From Tistrella bauzanensis (lineage in GTDB: Bacteria; Pseudomonadota; Alphaproteobacteria; Tistrellales; Tistrellaceae): a stretch of DNA of 64,000 nucleotides. Every line of letters starts with the position of its first letter. Within the stretch, counting starts at the first letter, position 1. Positions 1 through 8,200 of the stretch are shown here, piece by piece. A model generated the notes under the pieces. That model did no database searches. It had not been told where the DNA came from and saw only the letters and a list, made by a program, of their open reading frames with translations. The stretch is from contig NZ_BMDZ01000002.1 in assembly GCF_014636235.1 (NCBI RefSeq), forward strand, positions 1 through 64,000, read 5' to 3'. The position numbers and the translations under genes are program-made.

Positions 1-3
1 CAT
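1..3 (-). CDS. Start codon of a leftward gene cut by the window edge
   Basis: The first three bases read as an ATG on the minus strand, and immediately upstream on that strand lies a purine-rich GAGAGGGGGAC stretch that would be a strong ribosome binding site at close spacing. Only the initiator codon is inside the window, so the product is unknown. The divergent arrangement with the LysR gene is the classical layout of a LysR regulator and its target, which makes this the likely target promoter. Confidence 0.35.
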
Positions 4-282
4 GTCCCCCTCTCAGGAACACTCATACAGACTCCACTTCGCCACCGGTCGCCAGGGCTATTCTTCAAATGCGATTCCCCTGGCGGGGCCCGGCAGAAGC
101 GCGTGACGAATTTGGGATTCGGCCCGCTCCGGGCCACCGCGCCTGCCAATGTCGCTTTTGCCTTGGCGCATTTACCTTGGCACATTTCGCGCTGGACGAT
201 GATAATACCCAACCTGCCTGTCGTGACAGGTGGGGTGACTCGCGTCAGGACGGGTGTCCCCCCTTGTTCCAGAGGACTATCA
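4..282. promoter_or_regulatory. Divergent control region upstream of the LysR gene
   Basis: This gap separates the probable leftward gene at the edge from the LysR gene. It holds a perfect palindrome CCTGTC-GT-GACAGG at 217-230 and a 14-bp direct repeat (12 of 14 bases equal) CCTTGGCGCATTTA at 161-174 and 175-188. Either could be a regulator site. Open frames that extend the LysR gene upstream to 103 cross this region but lack a ribosome binding site. Confidence 0.4.
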
Positions 283-1263
283 GTGCTCGGTATCAAGCTC
301 AGTGAAATCGCGACATTCCTGGCGGTGGCCGAGGCCGGATCGATCAATGGCGCGGCGCGGCGCCTCAACCTGACGCAGCCCGCGGTCACCCGTCAGGTCC
401 AGCGGCTGGAAGCCGAACTTGGCCTGGTCCTGCTCGATCGCCGCAGCAAGCCACCGGTGCTGACCGCCGCCGGGCGCGACGCCATCGAACAATGCCGCCG
501 GATTCTGGACGCCGTCGACGACCTGAAAGCACTGGGGTCGGGCGATAGCGGCACCGCTGGCCGGCTGCGCCTGGGCTTCGCCCATGGTGTGGTCGATCTG
601 GCCGTCACCCGGCCGATCGACGACCTGCGGACGGCCTTTCCGATGGTGGCGCTGCAGATCGGCAGCGGCTGGACGGGCGAGTTGATCGATCAGGTTCGCG
701 ATGGTGCCTTGGACGCCGCCGTGGTGCTGATCGACCAGGACGACCAGCCGCCACAGGATCTCCAGGCGGTGCGGGTGGGGACCGAGCCGGTGTGGATCGT
801 CGCCGCCGCCCATGCGACACCAGCGGGGCTGATCCTGAACGACACGGGCGGCGATGCCGCCCATCCGCTGCCGGTCGAGGCGCTGATGAAGGCAAGCTGG
901 GTGCTTAACCCGGAAGGGTGCGGCTATCACATGGTCATCCAGCGCCATCTGGAGCGGATGGGTGGCCGGTTGAAGGTCGCCGCCGAGGTGCTGGGCCCCG
1001 ACATCCAACTGTCGTTGATCGCACGCGGCGTGGGGCTGGGGCTGGTACCCGGCCGGCGCGTGGCACAAAGCGCAGCGGCAAGCGACCTGCGTCAGTTGAA
1101 TGTCGAGGGCCTGAACCTGTCGCTGGCGGTGTGGGTCTTGCGATCATCCCTGTCCAGCCGGCTCAGTCCGGCCATCGATCATCTGGCGGCTTCCCTCGCC
1201 ATCCTCTGGTCGGAACCGGCTGGCAATGCCGGCGCGGACACTGTGGCCGACGCCGATGCCTGA
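283..1263 (+). CDS. LysR-family transcriptional regulator
   Basis: A 326-residue protein with an N-terminal winged helix-turn-helix over about residues 5-65 (the segment around LTQPAVTRQVQRLE is the recognition-helix region), a linker helix, and a C-terminal effector-binding domain to about residue 310. The family binds DNA as tetramers and usually controls a divergent gene. I chose the GTG at 283 because AGAGGA lies six bases upstream and family proteins begin close to the HTH; an ATG at 103 would add 60 untypical residues. Its 3' end overlaps the convergent SGNH gene by 85 bp. The inducer cannot be read from the sequence; a catabolic or transport target lying to the left of the window is likely. 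Confidence 0.9.
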   Translation: MLGIKLSEIATFLAVAEAGSINGAARRLNLTQPAVTRQVQRLEAELGLVLLDRRSKPPVLTAAGRDAIEQCRRILDAVDDLKALGSGDSGTAGRLRLGFAHGVVDLAVTRPIDDLRTAFPMVALQIGSGWTGELIDQVRDGALDAAVVLIDQDDQPPQDLQAVRVGTEPVWIVAAAHATPAGLILNDTGGDAAHPLPVEALMKASWVLNPEGCGYHMVIQRHLERMGGRLKVAAEVLGPDIQLSLIARGVGLGLVPGRRVAQSAAASDLRQLNVEGLNLSLAVWVLRSSLSSRLSPAIDHLAASLAILWSEPAGNAGADTVADADA

Positions 1264-2132
1264 CCAGCCGATGCCTGGCCAACCGCGCGGGCGATCGCCG
1301 ACCCCAACGCCCGGGCGATACAGGCATAACCGATGGTGTTCAGGTGGAACCGGTCGGTGAACAACAGGTCGGGCGACGGATTGGCACGATCATTCTCCCA
1401 TGCGGTCATCAGATCGAAGCGGGAATAGAGCGGCGTCGCCGTTTCCGTGGCCAGCCGCCGCATCAGGGCCACATAGGCCGCATAGGTCTCGGGGTCGCGG
1501 GCGCCGGGATAAACCTGAAGATCCATCAGCAGCGCATCGGCGCCATGGGTGCGGATGCGCGCCAGCCCGTCACGCACCTCGCCTGCGAACCTGACACGAT
1601 CGACGGCACGCAGCGCGTCATTCGTGCCGGCCTGCCAGATCACCAGATCGGGCCGGTTGTCGGCCAGAAGCTTGTCCAGCCGCGCCAACTGATCGGCCGC
1701 GATCTCGCCACCGACGCCGGCATTGATCACCTGAATGCGGCTGTCGGGGTAGCGGCGCGCCAGATCGCGCTCCAACCGGAACGGATAGCTCGCCTCGGGC
1801 CGCGGCGCGCCATAGCCCTGGGTGGAGGATGACCCGATCGCCAGGATCACCAGCGGTCCGCCCTCGGCCAGACGCTGGCGGGTGTGCGGCAAGGGCGCGC
1901 GATCGCCCGGCCCGCCGATCGGCGGGCCGTCGCCCGGCACCGGGCAAACGCCGGCGATCTGGCCGTCCAATCGGTTGCCGAACTGGCGCGCATCTTCCTG
2001 TCGCTCGGGTTCCCGGACGTCGGATGGCTCCGCGGTCGGGGCCGCGGCGCCTGTCACAGACGGCACCGCCGCCATGCCCAGAACCAGCATGGCGGCGGCC
2101 ACGTGCCGATAACACTGAACCATCAAGGACAT
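1179..2132 (-). CDS. Exported SGNH/GDSL-family hydrolase
   Basis: A 317-residue secreted esterase-like protein. Residues 1-30 form a signal peptide with a hydrophobic alanine-rich core. SGNH blocks are visible: block I GSSS near residue 100 (nucleophile Ser), block II NAGVGGE near 138, block III GTND at 169-172, and block V D260xxH263. Enzymes of this fold hydrolyse or transfer O-acyl groups on sugars and lipids. The start was set at the ATG overlapping the last base of the upstream opgC-like stop codon (TGATG), which indicates translational coupling; a longer frame to 2282 would destroy the signal peptide. Location is periplasmic. Pairing with a membrane acyltransferase suggests it modifies an envelope glycan. 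The substrate is unknown. Confidence 0.85.
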   Translation of the reverse strand: MSLMVQCYRHVAAAMLVLGMAAVPSVTGAAAPTAEPSDVREPERQEDARQFGNRLDGQIAGVCPVPGDGPPIGGPGDRAPLPHTRQRLAEGGPLVILAIGSSSTQGYGAPRPEASYPFRLERDLARRYPDSRIQVINAGVGGEIAADQLARLDKLLADNRPDLVIWQAGTNDALRAVDRVRFAGEVRDGLARIRTHGADALLMDLQVYPGARDPETYAAYVALMRRLATETATPLYSRFDLMTAWENDRANPSPDLLFTDRFHLNTIGYACIARALGSAIARAVGQASAGQASASATVSAPALPAGSDQRMAREAAR

Positions 2133-3352
2133 CACGCGCCGATGGGGCCAAGGCCGTGGGTCGCCGCCGGCTGCGACCGCATGGTCGCGGGCTGGGGTGA
2201 CGCAACCGGGCGCGGCAGACCGGCCTTCGGCGCGCCAGCGGGCGTGACGGCAGGCTTGGCGGCGGCACGGCGCTTCAACCATTCCAGGCTCCCGGCAAGA
2301 ACGACCAGTGCGACGAGACCGGAGAGCACCAATACCATATCCAGCATCCAGCCTCCACCGAGCGGCTCGCGGATGAGCTGCGCGCCCACGGCCAGCACCG
2401 AGCCGGTGGCGAAGACCGGCAGACCCTGACGGCCCATGATCGCGAAGGGGTTGCCGGCGCCGAAGCTGCGCAGCCGCGCGCCCAGCGGCGAATAGGCGAC
2501 CACATAGACCATGGCCAGCATGTGCAGGATGCGCGGCAGGGTCGCGAAGGTCTTGTCCTGGCCATACAGGAAGAACGGGATCGGCAGCATGCCGGGCTCA
2601 GGATAGAAGGCGGCCAGCTTCATCGCCAGCGACACCACCAGCCAGGCCACCGCCAGCCACCAGATCCAGGCACGATAGGGCACGATCTGTGCGCGGCCCA
2701 TGATACCGGCACCGACCGTGAAGCCGATCGCGAACACGAACTGCCAGGCCAGGGGATTGAAGAACCAGCCGCCGTCATTCGGCCATTGTGGCGCGTTCAG
2801 GCCGGTGATGTTGGCGATGGCCCAGACGGTCGCCGACGCGGCCAGCATCGCGCCGACACTGGCACGCGCGATCAGCATCATCACCGGCAGCATCAGCATG
2901 AAGCAGATATACATCGGCAGAATATTGAAATAGCCGGGCTGGTGGGTCAGCGCGACCAGGCCGATCAGCGCTTGCGCCGGATCCTTGAAAACGGCGCCCA
3001 GATTGATCCAGTCCAGCTTGTCGGGGTTCAGCGTCAGGCTGGCGGTCAGCGCCACCATTGCCGCCACCACCACGATGCAGAACAGATGCACCACATAAAG
3101 GTCGAAGCCGCGCTTCGCGGCCCGGGCCGCGGCCGTCCACGGCTGACCGGTCGTGAATTTGCGGAAATAGGCCAAAGCCGCGGCAAGACCGGCCAGGAAC
3201 ACGAACATCTCGGTCGCGTCAGACAGACCGAAATTGCGAATGGTCAACTGGTCCAGAGGATTGCCCGGCACGTGGTCGATAAAGATCGTGGCCAGGGCAA
3301 GGCCCCGCACCGTATCGATCTCATCCAGTCGCCCACGCCTGATCGCGCCCAT
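2132..3352 (-). CDS. OpgC-family membrane acyltransferase
   Basis: A 406-residue polytopic inner-membrane protein of the OpgC family. The N-terminus has the family signature around RLDEIDTVRGLALATIFIDH, followed by about ten hydrophobic segments. OpgC in enterobacteria and its relatives in alphaproteobacteria add succinyl or other acyl groups to osmoregulated periplasmic glucans. There is a cytoplasmic proline/alanine-rich tail after about residue 375. It is the first gene of a two-gene leftward unit with the SGNH hydrolase, sharing one base at the stop-start junction. No glucan synthase (opgGH/ndvB) is seen in the window, so the acceptor is an inference from family membership. Confidence 0.85.
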   Translation of the reverse strand: MGAIRRGRLDEIDTVRGLALATIFIDHVPGNPLDQLTIRNFGLSDATEMFVFLAGLAAALAYFRKFTTGQPWTAAARAAKRGFDLYVVHLFCIVVVAAMVALTASLTLNPDKLDWINLGAVFKDPAQALIGLVALTHQPGYFNILPMYICFMLMLPVMMLIARASVGAMLAASATVWAIANITGLNAPQWPNDGGWFFNPLAWQFVFAIGFTVGAGIMGRAQIVPYRAWIWWLAVAWLVVSLAMKLAAFYPEPGMLPIPFFLYGQDKTFATLPRILHMLAMVYVVAYSPLGARLRSFGAGNPFAIMGRQGLPVFATGSVLAVGAQLIREPLGGGWMLDMVLVLSGLVALVVLAGSLEWLKRRAAAKPAVTPAGAPKAGLPRPVASPQPATMRSQPAATHGLGPIGA

Positions 3353-3707
3353 TGGTCCGTGTCCTTGGTGATTGTGCCACGCTGCTTTATCAGCAACACC
3401 ATTGAAGCGCCCGGGCCATCATCACGAACAGGGGCATATTGTGGATCACCCGGGGCAAATCCGGGGCAGACCGTGGTCACAGCGCCCGCGAGGGCCGCTG
3501 ATCCATGTCGATCCGGTAATGATCATTATGTTCATTATGCATTGGAAACATGATCTGTTTCGGCATTATGCTCTCCTTGTGTTCCCGGTATGGTTGACTT
3601 CATCCCCGCCACGACGCTCTCCCAAGGGGCGGTGTGGCGGGGATTTTTCCCTCCGGAAACCTCAACTTATGCGCAATATTCAAGCCAATGATACACGCTA
3701 GGATGCA
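3353..3707. promoter_or_regulatory. Divergent opgC/MFS control region with AT-rich operator-like core
   Basis: This 355-bp gap carries promoters for both directions. Its AT-rich core has a perfect 12-bp palindrome TAATGATCATTA at 3517-3528 and three copies of CATTATG at 3524, 3533 and 3564. A plausible rightward promoter is TTGGAA at 3542-3547 with CATTAT/TATGCT at 3564-3572. A terminator-like hairpin (see 3602-3648) then lies between this promoter and the MFS gene. Confidence 0.45.
3602..3648 (+). terminator. Intrinsic-terminator-like hairpin in the MFS leader
   Basis: Arms ATCCCCGCCAC (3602-3612) and GTGGCGGGGAT (3634-3644) are perfectly complementary over 11 bp and run straight into five T residues on the plus strand. 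No plus-strand gene ends upstream of it, and the MFS gene begins 60 bp downstream, so it may be an attenuator or the end of a short RNA. Confidence 0.6.
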
Positions 3708-5012
3708 ATGGCCGGTGATCGTGATGCGACCGCCCCAGTATCGCCACCGGCGACGATGCCGACACCATCGAGGCCAAAGCTGGACCATACCGCCCGCACG
3801 GTGCTGATCGCGGCAGCACTGGTGGTGACCATCTCGATGGGCGTCCGCCAGGCCTTTGGCGTGTTTCTGACCCCGGTGGTTCAGGAACTGGGCATCGGGC
3901 GCGAGGTTTTCGGCTTTGCGATCGCGCTGCAGAACCTGTTGTTCGGGCTGATCCAGCCGTTCATCGGCATGATCGCCGACCGGTTCGGCCCGTCGCGCGT
4001 GGTGGTGGCCGGCACCGTCGCTTATGTGGCCGGTCTGGTGTTCGCCGCCTCGACCGCCGATCCGACCGGGCTGCTGGTCACATTGGGAATTGCCGTCGGC
4101 ATCGGCCTTGCCGGAACCAGTTTTGTGGTGGTTCTGGGCGCCGTGGGCCGGGTGGTGCCGGAAGCACGCCGCCCGCAATGCTTCGCGCTGGTCACCGCCG
4201 GCGGTTCGCTCGGCATGTTCGCGGTGGTGCCCGGGGCCTATGCCATGCTCGACGCCTTCGGCTGGCGCGATGCCATTCTGCTGCTGGCGCTGGTGGCGAG
4301 CACCATGATCGCCTTTGGCTTCGCGCTCGACGGCAGCCGCCGCCGCGACCGTCTGTCCGCCACCGCGGGCAGCCCTTCCCCGGCTCAGCCAGCCGGCGCG
4401 GTGTCGCTGTCGCAGGCGATGACCGAGGCCCGAGGCAGCGGCAGTTTCTGGCTGTTGAGCCTGGGCTTCGGCGTCTGCGGCTTCCAGATCACCTTCATCG
4501 GCACCCATCTGCCGGCCTATGTGGGCGATGTCGGCGTCGCCGGCTGGGTCGCCGCCTGGGCGCTGGGGCTGATCGGCGCCTGCAACATCGCCGGCGCCTA
4601 TATCATCGGCAGCCTGGGCAGCCGGTATCGCAGCCGGAACGTTCTGGTCGTGGTCTATGCGCTGCGGACGGCTTTCGTGCTGGCCGTGGTGCTGCTGCCG
4701 CCATCGCCGGCGGTCATTCTGGCCTTTGCCGCCTGTTTCGGCTTCACCTGGCTCGGCACCATTCCGCTCACCAGCAGTCTGGTCGCGCGGATCTTCGGCC
4801 CTCGCTATCTCTCCACCCTCTATGGCATCGTGTTTCTCAGCCATCAGGTCGGCGCCTTTCTGGGCGCCTGGGGTGGCGGTTATATCTATGACCTTCTGGG
4901 GTCTTACGATGCCGTCTGGATGGCCATGGCCGGGCTGTCGGCCGTGGCCGCCATCATCCACCTGCCGATTTCGGACCGGCCGGTGGTTCATGCGGCAGCA
5001 AAGGCCACATGA
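3708..5012 (+). CDS. Major facilitator superfamily transporter
   Basis: A 434-residue permease with twelve predicted membrane segments and the MFS signature loop between helices 2 and 3 (GMIADRFGPSRV). The N-terminus SMGVRQAFGVFLTPVVQELG resembles the MFS branch that includes monocarboxylate and oxalate/formate carriers, but the substrate cannot be read. The first 25 residues are a proline-rich cytoplasmic tail; an ATG further in (at the TMPTPS segment) could be the real start because no strong ribosome binding site precedes 3708. The gene stands alone behind a terminator-like leader hairpin, which suggests regulation by transcript elongation. Confidence 0.85.
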   Translation: MAGDRDATAPVSPPATMPTPSRPKLDHTARTVLIAAALVVTISMGVRQAFGVFLTPVVQELGIGREVFGFAIALQNLLFGLIQPFIGMIADRFGPSRVVVAGTVAYVAGLVFAASTADPTGLLVTLGIAVGIGLAGTSFVVVLGAVGRVVPEARRPQCFALVTAGGSLGMFAVVPGAYAMLDAFGWRDAILLLALVASTMIAFGFALDGSRRRDRLSATAGSPSPAQPAGAVSLSQAMTEARGSGSFWLLSLGFGVCGFQITFIGTHLPAYVGDVGVAGWVAAWALGLIGACNIAGAYIIGSLGSRYRSRNVLVVVYALRTAFVLAVVLLPPSPAVILAFAACFGFTWLGTIPLTSSLVARIFGPRYLSTLYGIVFLSHQVGAFLGAWGGGYIYDLLGSYDAVWMAMAGLSAVAAIIHLPISDRPVVHAAAKAT

Positions 5013-5085
5013 ACCGCCGGCCGAAACCGGTTAGGATCATGCGTCACCACGTCGCGCGTCACAGCGCGCCATCGGAGGGACCGGC

Positions 5086-5319
5086 ATGAGTGCTCAACCG
5101 TCACACGTCGCCGCCATCTCCCGCCGGACGGACATGTCCCCGGCTGTCGAAGGGTCTCCGCGTGCCGATGGTGCGCCGGCCGATGATGCCCCGGCGCCGG
5201 CCTGGCTGCCCTATGCCGTGGCCGGTGCGCTGGGGCTGGTCCTCGCCGTCGCCCTCTATGGCTGGGGCCGATATGCGGCCCTGATCTCGATGGACTGGGT
5301 CACGATGCTCTGTGGGTGA
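5086..5319 (+). CDS. Small single-pass membrane protein, unknown function
   Basis: A 77-residue product starting at an ATG preceded by GGAGGGA at 5074-5080, a strong ribosome binding site. Residues 1-40 are polar and proline/alanine-rich; one hydrophobic segment spans about residues 43-65 (the WLPYAVAGALGLVLAVALYG region). I do not recognise a family. It follows the MFS gene by 73 bp on the same strand, so it may be cotranscribed, and it converges on the thiolase gene. Confidence 0.6.
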   Translation: MSAQPSHVAAISRRTDMSPAVEGSPRADGAPADDAPAPAWLPYAVAGALGLVLAVALYGWGRYAALISMDWVTMLCG

Positions 5320-5356
5320 ACGGCCGCCCCGCAGAGGGTGACCGTCGCCCCGCGGA

Positions 5357-6562
5357 TCAGCAACGCTCGATGATCAGCGCGATGCCCTGGCCGATGCCGA
5401 TGCACATCGACACGGCGGCATAGCGCCCGCCACGCCGCTCCAACTCGCGCAGGGCCGTCAGGGTCAGCCGCGTGCCCGAGGCACCCAAGGGGTGGCCGGT
5501 CGCGATCGCGCCGCCATTCGGGTTCACCCGCCTGTCGTCGAAGGCGATGTCCATCTGCTTAAGGCAGCCCAGAACCTGGGTGGCGAAGGCCTCGTTGATC
5601 TCGATCACGTCCAGATCGTCCAGCGACAGTCCGGCGCGCGCCAGCGCCTTCTGCATCGCCGGCACCGGCCCCAGCCCCATCACCCGCGGCGCCACCCCGG
5701 CCACCGCCGCCGAGACGATCCGCGCCCGCGGCTTCAGCCCGAAACGCCCGCCGGCAGCTTCGGTCCCCAGCAGCAGCGCGCCCGCGCCATCATTGATGCC
5801 CGACGCATTGCCGGCCGTCACCACACCGTCCGCCGCCAACGGCCGCAGCTTGCCAAGCGCTGCCAGATCGCTGGCCGGCCGGGGGTGTTCGTCGGCTGCC
5901 ACCGCACGCGGCGGCGCCTTGCGGCCCTGATCCACCGAAATGGCGGTGATCTCGTCGTCATAGAAGCCGGCCACGCGCGCCGTCTCATAGCCGGCCTGCG
6001 AGCGCGCCGCGAAGATGTCGCTGTCCTCGCGGCCGATGCCCAGATCACGCGCGATGTTGTCGGCGGTCTCGGGCATGGTGTCGCCCCCATAGGCGGCGAT
6101 CAGTTTCGGGTTGGGGAACCGGGCGCCGATGGCGCTGTCATAGACCTTGAAATCACGGCCGAAGGCCTGCTCCGATTTGGCGACCACGAAGGGGGCGCGG
6201 GTCATCGATTCCACCCCGCCCGCGATCATCAGGTCGCCATCGCCCAGCCGGATCGCGCGCGCGGCATCGATCACCGCCGCCATGCCGCTGCCACACAGCC
6301 GGTTGACGGTCTGGCCGGCCACCTCGATCGGCAGCCCCGCCAGCAGGGCGCCATGGCGGGCGACATTGCGGGCATCCTCGCCGGCCTGACAGGCGCAGCC
6401 GGCGATGACATCCTCGATCGCGGTCGGATCGATGCCGGTGCGCGCGATCAGCGCCCGGATCACCTGCCCCAGCAGATCATCGGGGCGGATATTGGCGAGC
6501 GCGCCGCCCTGGCGACCGAAGGGGCTGCGCACACCGTCGAAGATAAAGGCCTGATCGGACAT
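5357..6562 (-). CDS. Acetyl-CoA acyltransferase (thiolase), PcaF/PaaJ-like
   Basis: A 401-residue thiolase catalysing CoA-dependent cleavage of 3-oxoacyl-CoA. Landmarks: nucleophile Cys90 in NRLCGSG, GGVESM loop, NEAFA, the active-site GHPLGASGTR, and the second catalytic cysteine in SMCIGIGQG. Length and the N-terminal pattern match the 3-oxoadipyl-CoA thiolase group (PcaF/PaaJ, about 400 aa), so the natural substrate may be 3-oxoadipyl- or 3-oxo-5,6-dehydrosuberyl-CoA. The start MSDQAFIF at 6562 was chosen on family alignment, with AGGAG 11 bases upstream; ATGs at 6571 and 6613 are alternatives. It lies 60 bp behind the dehydrogenase gene, in the same operon and performing the next step. 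Confidence 0.92.
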   Translation of the reverse strand: MSDQAFIFDGVRSPFGRQGGALANIRPDDLLGQVIRALIARTGIDPTAIEDVIAGCACQAGEDARNVARHGALLAGLPIEVAGQTVNRLCGSGMAAVIDAARAIRLGDGDLMIAGGVESMTRAPFVVAKSEQAFGRDFKVYDSAIGARFPNPKLIAAYGGDTMPETADNIARDLGIGREDSDIFAARSQAGYETARVAGFYDDEITAISVDQGRKAPPRAVAADEHPRPASDLAALGKLRPLAADGVVTAGNASGINDGAGALLLGTEAAGGRFGLKPRARIVSAAVAGVAPRVMGLGPVPAMQKALARAGLSLDDLDVIEINEAFATQVLGCLKQMDIAFDDRRVNPNGGAIATGHPLGASGTRLTLTALRELERRGGRYAAVSMCIGIGQGIALIIERC

Positions 6563-6622
6563 CGGGGGCATGGCTCCTGCTGGCGGAATGAACGAGGGAT
6601 CGGCAGTACGCATTGTACAATG

Positions 6623-8200
6623 TCAGGCTTCGTCGTGGGTGAGCGACAGGCCCAGCCGCGCGCGACGCGACAACCACGGGCTGGGCCGGTAGCGCGGATC
6701 ACCGGTGGCGCCGAACAGACCCTCCAGCACCGTCAGCACATGCAACGGCCCCAGCCGGTCGCCCAGTGCCAGCGGCCCGGTGGGATAGCCCAGCCCCATT
6801 TCCACCGCCGGATCGATATCGCAGGGCGCCGCGATGCGCATCTGGGCAATCTCGCAGCCGACATTGATGATCTGGGCGGTGATGCGTTGGGCCACGAAGC
6901 CCACGCTGTCGCGAATACGCGTGACCGCGACATCGCCGGTGCTCAGCCGCACCGCCATGCCCTCGGCCAGTGCCGGATCGGTGGCGGGCGAGGTCATCAG
7001 GGTCAGCCGCCGGCCGACACCGAACATCGGATCCAGCGCCATCGCCCGGCGCGGGTCGACATCATGGGCCAGCGCGGCGCCGGTGCAGTCCTGGCCCAGC
7101 GGCAGCAGCAGCGCGATGCTCGATGGCTGCGGCCGCGCGCCCGCATCCACCTGAAGGCCGGCCTGTGCCACCAGTGTCTGCACCTCGCCGCGCCAGCGCG
7201 GATCGGCGGCAGGGCCGACCCAGATCGGGGCGTCGACAGCGGCACCGGCGCGCGGGTCCGGCTCCGGATCGGGCTCGATCCGCGCGCGCCCGTTCTCGTA
7301 GACATAGAACCCGGCGCCGGTCTTGCGGCCCAGCAGGCCCGACTCCATCCGGTTGCGGCCGATCGGCGACGGCCGGAAGCGCGGCTCCTGAAAGAACTGG
7401 TTGTAGATCGATTCCATCACCGGCTGCGAGACGTCGAGCCCCACCAGATCGAACAGCTCGAACGGCCCCATCCTGAAGCCAGCGGCATCGCGCATGATCC
7501 GGTCGATATCTACCGGTCGGGCGACGCCGTCCTGAAGGATGCGCAGCGCCTCGACCCCGAAGCCGCGGCCGGCATGATTGACCAGAAAGCCGGGGCTGTC
7601 GGCGACATTGGCCGCCCGATGGCCGGTGCGGCCGGCAAGGGCGGTCAGCGCCGCCGTCACCCAGGGGGCCGTGCGGGCACCCGCCACCACCTCGACGATC
7701 TTCATCACCGGCACCGGGTTGAAGAAATGGAAGCCGGCCACCCGTTCGGGCACGGCACAGCCGGCGGCGATCGCCGTCACCGACAGCGACGACGTATTGG
7801 AGGCAAGGATACAATCCGGGCCGACTGCCGGCTCCAGGCCGCTGAACAGGCGGCGCTTGACGTCCAGCGCCTCGACGATCGCCTCGACCACCAGATCGAC
7901 GCCCGCAAAGGCCTCGGGCTCGGCACGCACGATGACCAGCCGGTCGAGCGTCGCCACGCGATGGGCCTCGTCGCACTGGCCCTTGGCGATCTTGCGTGCC
8001 AGCATGTCGGCGATGAAGCCGCGTGCGGCTTCGGCCGCCCCGGGATTGGCATCGGCCAGACGCACCACGACCCCGGCTTCGGCCAGAACCTGGGCGATGC
8101 CGCGGCCCATCGATCCGGTGCCGATAACGCCGGCCATGCCGATCGGGCGGCCGGTCTGACCGGATGCCGATGACGGGGAAGATGGCATTGCGGGGGGCAT
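6623..8200 (-). CDS. 3-Hydroxyacyl-CoA dehydrogenase, PaaH/PaaC-like
   Basis: A 525-residue NAD-dependent dehydrogenase oxidising 3-hydroxyacyl-CoA to 3-oxoacyl-CoA, the substrate of the adjacent thiolase. The Rossmann motif GxGxMGxGIAQ starts near residue 25; the catalytic His lies in FHFFNPVPVMKIVEVV near residue 160; two C-terminal 3HCDH domains follow, the duplicated arrangement typical of the PaaH/PaaC group of about 500 aa. The ATG at 8200 has GGAG nine bases upstream. The first 20 residues are a Ser/Pro/Ala extension, with an in-frame ATG at 8188. It is the promoter-proximal gene of the leftward unit and is divergent from the IclR regulator. Confidence 0.92.
   Translation of the reverse strand: MPPAMPSSPSSASGQTGRPIGMAGVIGTGSMGRGIAQVLAEAGVVVRLADANPGAAEAARGFIADMLARKIAKGQCDEAHRVATLDRLVIVRAEPEAFAGVDLVVEAIVEALDVKRRLFSGLEPAVGPDCILASNTSSLSVTAIAAGCAVPERVAGFHFFNPVPVMKIVEVVAGARTAPWVTAALTALAGRTGHRAANVADSPGFLVNHAGRGFGVEALRILQDGVARPVDIDRIMRDAAGFRMGPFELFDLVGLDVSQPVMESIYNQFFQEPRFRPSPIGRNRMESGLLGRKTGAGFYVYENGRARIEPDPEPDPRAGAAVDAPIWVGPAADPRWRGEVQTLVAQAGLQVDAGARPQPSSIALLLPLGQDCTGAALAHDVDPRRAMALDPMFGVGRRLTLMTSPATDPALAEGMAVRLSTGDVAVTRIRDSVGFVAQRITAQIINVGCEIAQMRIAAPCDIDPAVEMGLGYPTGPLALGDRLGPLHVLTVLEGLFGATGDPRYRPSPWLSRRARLGLSLTHDEA

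Noticed and set aside
3600..4991. Minus-strand open frame of 463 codons opposite the MFS gene
   Set aside because: It shows the same GC-driven mirror composition; the plus strand encodes a clear twelve-helix transporter.
5492..8173. Plus-strand open frame of 893 codons
   Set aside because: It is antisense to the thiolase and dehydrogenase genes; its His/Arg/Gly-rich composition is the usual mirror of GC-rich coding DNA, and it has no ribosome binding site.
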